DNA from: Gammaproteobacteria bacterium
GTDB lineage: Bacteria > Pseudomonadota > Gammaproteobacteria > Eutrophobiales > Eutrophobiaceae
Direction: 5' to 3'
Assembly (NCBI GenBank): GCA_003645215.1
Contig: QNEM01000075.1
Coordinates: forward strand, 1 to 8,531
Length of the DNA: 8,531 bases
Below are positions 5,388 to 8,531 of this stretch, piece after piece. The translations under genes were made by a program, and so were the position numbers. Below the pieces are notes generated by a model. It had not been told where the DNA came from. It did no database searches and was given only the letters and a program-made list of their open reading frames with translations. Within the stretch, counting starts at the first letter, position 1, and every line of letters starts with the position of its first letter.

Positions 5388-6905
5388 CTAACTCAAAAAC
5401 ATCTCATATGCTGCATTGCCACTCTCATCCCAATACTGCATCTCCAAACCATCCAGAAACTCCTGAAACTCGGGGCGTTCCTCAGCCGGAACCTGGATCC
5501 CCATCAACACGCGACCATAGGCAGCACCATGATTGCGATAATGAAACAAACTGATATTCCAGCGCTCGCCCATCTGTCCAAGAAAATGTAATAATGCGCC
5601 CGAGCGTTCCGGAAACTCAAAGCGATAAAGTAATTCATTCTCTGCCTGTGCTGCATGACCACCAACCATGTATCGCACATGCATCTTTGCGACTTCATCG
5701 CCACTGAGGTCGACGACCTCATAGCCCTTGTCCTTCAAACTATCGATCAAGATCTGTTTTTCTTCTGCACCATGACGTAGCTGCACACCTGCAAATATGT
5801 GAGCGGTTTTTGAGTCGCCATAACGATAATTAAATTCGGTAATTAATCTGGGACCCAGGTCATAACAATATTTAAGGAAGCTGCCGGGTTTTTCCGGGAT
5901 CGTTGTGCCGATTAATGCCTCTCGATTTTCACCCAGCGCGGACAGTTCTGCGATATGACGAAGACGATCAAAATTCACATTGGCACCACTGAAAATAGCC
6001 ACCAGTTCTTTATCCTTGATATTTTCTCTGGCGACATATTGTTTGAGTCCAGCCAGCGCCAGCGCACCTGCCGGTTCCGGGATCGAGCGGGTATCTTCGA
6101 AGATATCTTTTACCGCAGCACAGATTTCATCAACATTGACTAACAGGATTTCATCGACAACATCCCGAATGATACGGAAAGGTTCTTCGCCAGCCTGACG
6201 CACCGCTGCCCCATCGGCAAAAATACCGATATGTTCCAGCTCAACACGTTCGCCAGCAGCCAATGCTGCATGCATACAAGGTGCTTCATCTGGCTCAACG
6301 CCGATAATAGTGATTTCCGGCGCAAGCTCCTGAAGATAGGCAACAATACCTGCAATCAGCCCGCCACCACCGACAGGGACAAAAATAATATCCGGCTGCG
6401 TTGGGTGTTGTTCCAGTATTTCAACGGCAACAGTGGCCTGGCCTGCAATAACGACAGGATGATCATAAGGTGGGATATAGGCTTTACCCTCATCTATAGC
6501 AACACTTGTTGCATAATCCTTGGCCTCGTCATAGTTATTACCATGCAGAATAACTTCGGCACCCAGACGTTTCACTGCGGTGACCTTGATCTCTGGCGTT
6601 GTTTTGGGCATGACAATGACTGCTTCAATACCTAATTTGTCACCGGCAAGCGCAACACCCTGCGCATGGTTCCCGGCAGATGCGGCAATCACACCTTTTT
6701 TCTTTTCAGACTCTGACAAACTGGCCATCAGATTATAGGCGCCACGCAATTTGTAAGAGAAAACCGGCTGCTGATCTTCTCTCTTCAGCCAGATATTATT
6801 ACCATGCCGACTTGAGACTTCCGGGGCAAAATCCAGGGAAGTTTTTCTGGCAACCTCATAAACCCTGCCACAGGCTTCATCGATCATTTTTTTATAGTCT
6901 TGCAT
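5388..6905 (-). CDS. ilvA: Threonine ammonia-lyase (threonine deaminase), biosynthetic
   Basis: This PLP enzyme converts threonine to 2-oxobutanoate, the first committed step of isoleucine synthesis. I take the ATG at 6903-6905, giving 505 residues, the normal length. A longer frame to 7043 adds 46 residues unlike the family and would run across the rpiA start, so I reject it. Visible features are the PLP lysine Lys52 in FSYKLRGAYN, the substrate loop SAGNHAQG (76-83), the PLP-phosphate glycine loop VGGGGL (178-183) and SGAN (306-309) near the end of the catalytic domain. Two ACT-like regulatory domains follow, starting near GTTIPEKPGSF (333-343) and YRFEFPERSGAL (427-438). This arrangement identifies the isoleucine-inhibited biosynthetic form, not the short catabolic TdcB. 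It is divergent from rpiA with 71 bases between starts. No strong ribosome binding site is visible. Confidence 0.95.
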   Translation of the reverse strand: MQDYKKMIDEACGRVYEVARKTSLDFAPEVSSRHGNNIWLKREDQQPVFSYKLRGAYNLMASLSESEKKKGVIAASAGNHAQGVALAGDKLGIEAVIVMPKTTPEIKVTAVKRLGAEVILHGNNYDEAKDYATSVAIDEGKAYIPPYDHPVVIAGQATVAVEILEQHPTQPDIIFVPVGGGGLIAGIVAYLQELAPEITIIGVEPDEAPCMHAALAAGERVELEHIGIFADGAAVRQAGEEPFRIIRDVVDEILLVNVDEICAAVKDIFEDTRSIPEPAGALALAGLKQYVARENIKDKELVAIFSGANVNFDRLRHIAELSALGENREALIGTTIPEKPGSFLKYCYDLGPRLITEFNYRYGDSKTAHIFAGVQLRHGAEEKQILIDSLKDKGYEVVDLSGDEVAKMHVRYMVGGHAAQAENELLYRFEFPERSGALLHFLGQMGERWNISLFHYRNHGAAYGRVLMGIQVPAEERPEFQEFLDGLEMQYWDESGNAAYEMFLS

Positions 6906-6976
6906 AGGTGTAAGATACCATTTAAACAGCCAGCAAACATTCTCGTTCATAAAAAAATACTCGGCGGAACATACAC

Positions 6977-7633
6977 ATGACACAAGATGAAAAAAAGAAA
7001 CAGGTCGCAGAAGCTGCACTCGCCTATGTAGAAGATGACTCAATTGTCGGTGTCGGCACAGGCAGCACCGTTAATTTTTTCATTGACTGCCTGGCCAGTA
7101 TTAAACACAGGATCGATGGTGCAGTCTCAAGTTCAGATGCCACAGAAGCATTGCTGAAACAGCACAATATTCCCGTGCTAAGCCTGAATAGTGCAAATGA
7201 TATTCCTGTCTACATTGACGGTGCTGATGAAGCGACCAAACATCTACACTTGATCAAGGGTGGCGGAGGGGCACTGACAAGAGAAAAAATCGTTGCTGCT
7301 GCCAGTAAGAAATTTATCTGTATTATTGATGAAACCAAAATGGTCGATGTGCTGGGGACTTTTCCATTACCTGTCGAGGTCATCCCCATGGCACAAAGTT
7401 ATATCGCCAGGGAAATTACCAAACTCGGTGGACAACCGATATTACGTGAAGGCTTTACCACGGATAACGGCAATATTATTCTCGATGTGCATAACCTGAG
7501 TATTATTAAACCGGTTGAGCTGGAACAGGAATTGAATCAACTTGCCGGCGTCGTCACCAACGGTTTGTTTGCCCAAAGACCTGCGGATGTCCTGCTGGTT
7601 GCCAGTGACAATGGTGTACAGATTCTGGAGTAA
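6977..7633 (+). CDS. rpiA: Ribose-5-phosphate isomerase A
   Basis: This enzyme interconverts ribose 5-phosphate and ribulose 5-phosphate in the non-oxidative pentose phosphate pathway. The protein has 218 residues, the E. coli length. It has the phosphate-binding GTGST (27-31), the active-site DGADE with Asp81 and Asp84, and KGGGGALTREK with Lys94 and the catalytic base Glu103. All of these have E. coli numbering. The C-terminal GVVTNGLFA is also typical. The ATG at 6977 has a GGCGGA ribosome binding site eight bases upstream. The ilvA/rpiA divergent pair is a common gammaproteobacterial neighbourhood. No convincing -35/-10 pair is seen in the 71-base gap. Confidence 0.96.
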   Translation: MTQDEKKKQVAEAALAYVEDDSIVGVGTGSTVNFFIDCLASIKHRIDGAVSSSDATEALLKQHNIPVLSLNSANDIPVYIDGADEATKHLHLIKGGGGALTREKIVAAASKKFICIIDETKMVDVLGTFPLPVEVIPMAQSYIAREITKLGGQPILREGFTTDNGNIILDVHNLSIIKPVELEQELNQLAGVVTNGLFAQRPADVLLVASDNGVQILE

Positions 7634-7745
7634 CACTGCTGCACCTGCACAGATGAACAGGTATTCCCTTATATGGAACCATTTTAAATGATATATTCGT
7701 GAACAGCGTCACAGTATGGTGCCTGTAGTTGTGGTCCAGAAATTT

Positions 7746-7754
7746 TGCTATAGT
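7746..7754 (+). promoter_or_regulatory. Possible extended -10 promoter for the small membrane protein and dtd
   Basis: TGCTATAGT at 7746-7754 is an extended -10 element (TG, one base, then TATAGT, five of six matches). The hexamer 17 bases upstream (TAGTTG, 7726-7731) is weak. It lies 55 bases before the ATG at 7810 in the 176-base gap after rpiA. No convincing rpiA terminator is seen in that gap, only a weak bulged stem near 7660-7680. Confidence 0.35.
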
Positions 7755-7809
7755 AAACTTTGCACAATTGGTTAAAGACAAATATTCCTAATAATTAAGG
7801 GGTCATTAG

Positions 7810-7962
7810 ATGGTATTTTATATCGTATACGCAGTGGCAATTGCTATCCTGATTATGCATTTCACAGGATTCTTCGCAAGACGTAATATGGAATGGATTG
7901 TTCTTGCCAGTCCGGTTGCCATTTTTGCAGTCATCATCCTGGATTTCATGAACATTATATAG
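7810..7962 (+). CDS. Small 50-residue membrane protein of unknown function
   Basis: I do not recognise this protein. The frame runs ATG at 7810 to TAG at 7960-7962 and encodes 50 residues. The ribosome binding site is strong: AAGGGG at 7797-7802, seven bases before the ATG. The protein is two hydrophobic segments, about residues 2-18 (VFYIVYAVAIAILIMHF) and 29-45 (ending VAIFAVIILDF). They are joined by a short polar turn with two arginines (FFARRNMEW), so an inner-membrane hairpin with the loop probably in the cytoplasm is likely. The stop is only 19 bases before the dtd ATG, on the same strand, suggesting co-transcription. It is too short for many gene callers. The ribosome binding site, composition and tight spacing support a real gene. 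Function is not inferable from sequence. Confidence 0.7.
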   Translation: MVFYIVYAVAIAILIMHFTGFFARRNMEWIVLASPVAIFAVIILDFMNII

Positions 7963-7981
7963 CAGCACCCTTAGATCGTTC

Positions 7982-8443
7982 ATGATCGGACTCCTGCAAC
8001 GAGTCAGTTCTGCCCAGGTTTCAATAAATAACCATATCGTCGCCAGCATCGAGGCTGGACTGCTGCTGTTCATTGGCATTGAGAAAAATGATACTGAGCA
8101 ACAGGCTGATCGACTCCTGGAAAAAATACTGGCTTATCGTGTTTTCCCGGATGAGGATGACAAGATGAACCTTTCCCTCACTGATATTCATGGCGGCTTG
8201 CTGCTTGTTCCTCAATTTACCCTGCCTGCAAATACGAAAAAAGGTTTGCGCCCCAGCTTTAGCTCTGCTGCTAGCCCCAAGTCAGGAGAGGAACTATTTA
8301 ACTATCTACTCTCATGTGCAAGACAGAAGCATGACATTGTAGAGTCTGGAAAATTTGCTGCAGACATGCAGGTAAGCCTGACAAATGATGGGCCTGTTAC
8401 CTTCTGGTTACAGATACCTCCGCCAACGGATAAGCAGAATTAA
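7982..8443 (+). CDS. dtd: D-aminoacyl-tRNA deacylase
   Basis: DTD is a cytosolic homodimer that hydrolyses D-amino acids (and glycine mischarged on tRNA-Ala) from tRNA. The protein has 153 residues, a few more than the 145 of E. coli, with an extra tail (PPPTDKQN). The start MIGLLQRVSSAQV, the KKGLRPSF segment (86-93) and the C-terminal NDGPVTFWLQ (135-144) are all typical. The Gly137-Pro138 pair that enforces chirality across the dimer is intact. The other signature, SQxxL, reads PQFTL at 77-81. The codon is CCT, one base from a serine codon. The ATG at 7982 has no clear Shine-Dalgarno sequence and lies 19 bases behind the small membrane-protein gene, so translation may depend on that gene. 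Confidence 0.94.
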   Translation: MIGLLQRVSSAQVSINNHIVASIEAGLLLFIGIEKNDTEQQADRLLEKILAYRVFPDEDDKMNLSLTDIHGGLLLVPQFTLPANTKKGLRPSFSSAASPKSGEELFNYLLSCARQKHDIVESGKFAADMQVSLTNDGPVTFWLQIPPPTDKQN

Positions 8444-8472
8444 GGCCAGACCCTGACGGATCCCCACAAATT

Positions 8473-8531
8473 TCATGCATTAACATAAGTTTGTTGAGCC
8501 ATCATTTTGATGTTCTCCAAGGCCTCAGAGA
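8473..8531 (-). CDS. Possible 3' end of a minus-strand gene
   Basis: One minus-strand frame is open from the right edge to a TGA at 8473-8475 and reads SEALENIKMMAQQTYVNA. The mix of Ala, Glu, Lys and Gln looks like the amphipathic C-terminal helix of a real protein convergent with dtd. Only 18 full codons are visible, so no family can be named and chance is a real alternative. Confidence 0.3.
   Translation of the reverse strand, partial: SEALENIKMMAQQTYVNA

Noticed and set aside
5324..5591. Plus-strand frames across the tandem repeat and the end of ilvA
   Set aside because: They run through the repeat and antisense to the conserved ilvA C terminus, have no ribosome binding site and have low-complexity composition.
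6906..7043. N-terminal extension of ilvA by 46 codons on the minus strand
   Set aside because: The extra residues do not resemble threonine deaminase, would overlap the rpiA start on the other strand, and MQDYKK at 6905 gives the normal family length.
7634..7700. rpiA terminator formed by GGTATTCC and GGAACC near 7660-7680
   Set aside because: The stem is short with a two-base bulge and is not followed by a clear T tract, so I did not list it as a feature.

Overview
The window comes from a gammaproteobacterial chromosome. The evidence is the block ubiH-pepP-ygfB (minus strand) divergent from a TIGR02449-type coiled-coil gene, zapA and 6S RNA (plus strand), which is a gammaproteobacterial core arrangement. 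Base composition is moderate. I cannot place it below class level.

Layout. Positions 1-2840 hold a tight minus-strand operon, ygfB-pepP-ubiH (ubiH cut by the left edge), covering ubiquinone ring hydroxylation, a proline aminopeptidase and a UPF0149 protein. A divergent intergenic region (2841-3080) carries a good sigma70-type promoter for the rightward unit: a small coiled-coil protein, zapA (FtsZ-ring assembly) and the 6S RNA gene ssrS at about 3668-3849. The ygfA gene (5-formyltetrahydrofolate cyclo-ligase) that often follows ssrS is not present.

Positions 3850-5387 look accessory. There is a stand-alone PcaC-like carboxymuconolactone decarboxylase family gene and a stand-alone HIRAN-domain gene, both on the minus strand. 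The HIRAN gene lies between two inverted copies of a palindromic repeat (4357-4430 and about 5041-5246). A second, tandem hairpin repeat lies against the end of ilvA. The HIRAN gene is the most interesting object. Its longest frame begins at a TTG without a ribosome binding site, but a short frame with a good ribosome binding site and ATG runs into it and meets an A_AAA_AAG heptamer, exactly where a -1 shift would join the two frames.

Positions 5388-8443 return to core metabolism: ilvA (threonine deaminase, minus) divergent from rpiA (ribose-5-phosphate isomerase, plus), then a 50-residue two-helix membrane protein with its own ribosome binding site, and dtd (D-aminoacyl-tRNA deacylase). The dtd product has proline in place of the signature serine of its SQxxL motif. 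The last bases may hold the 3' end of a minus-strand gene.
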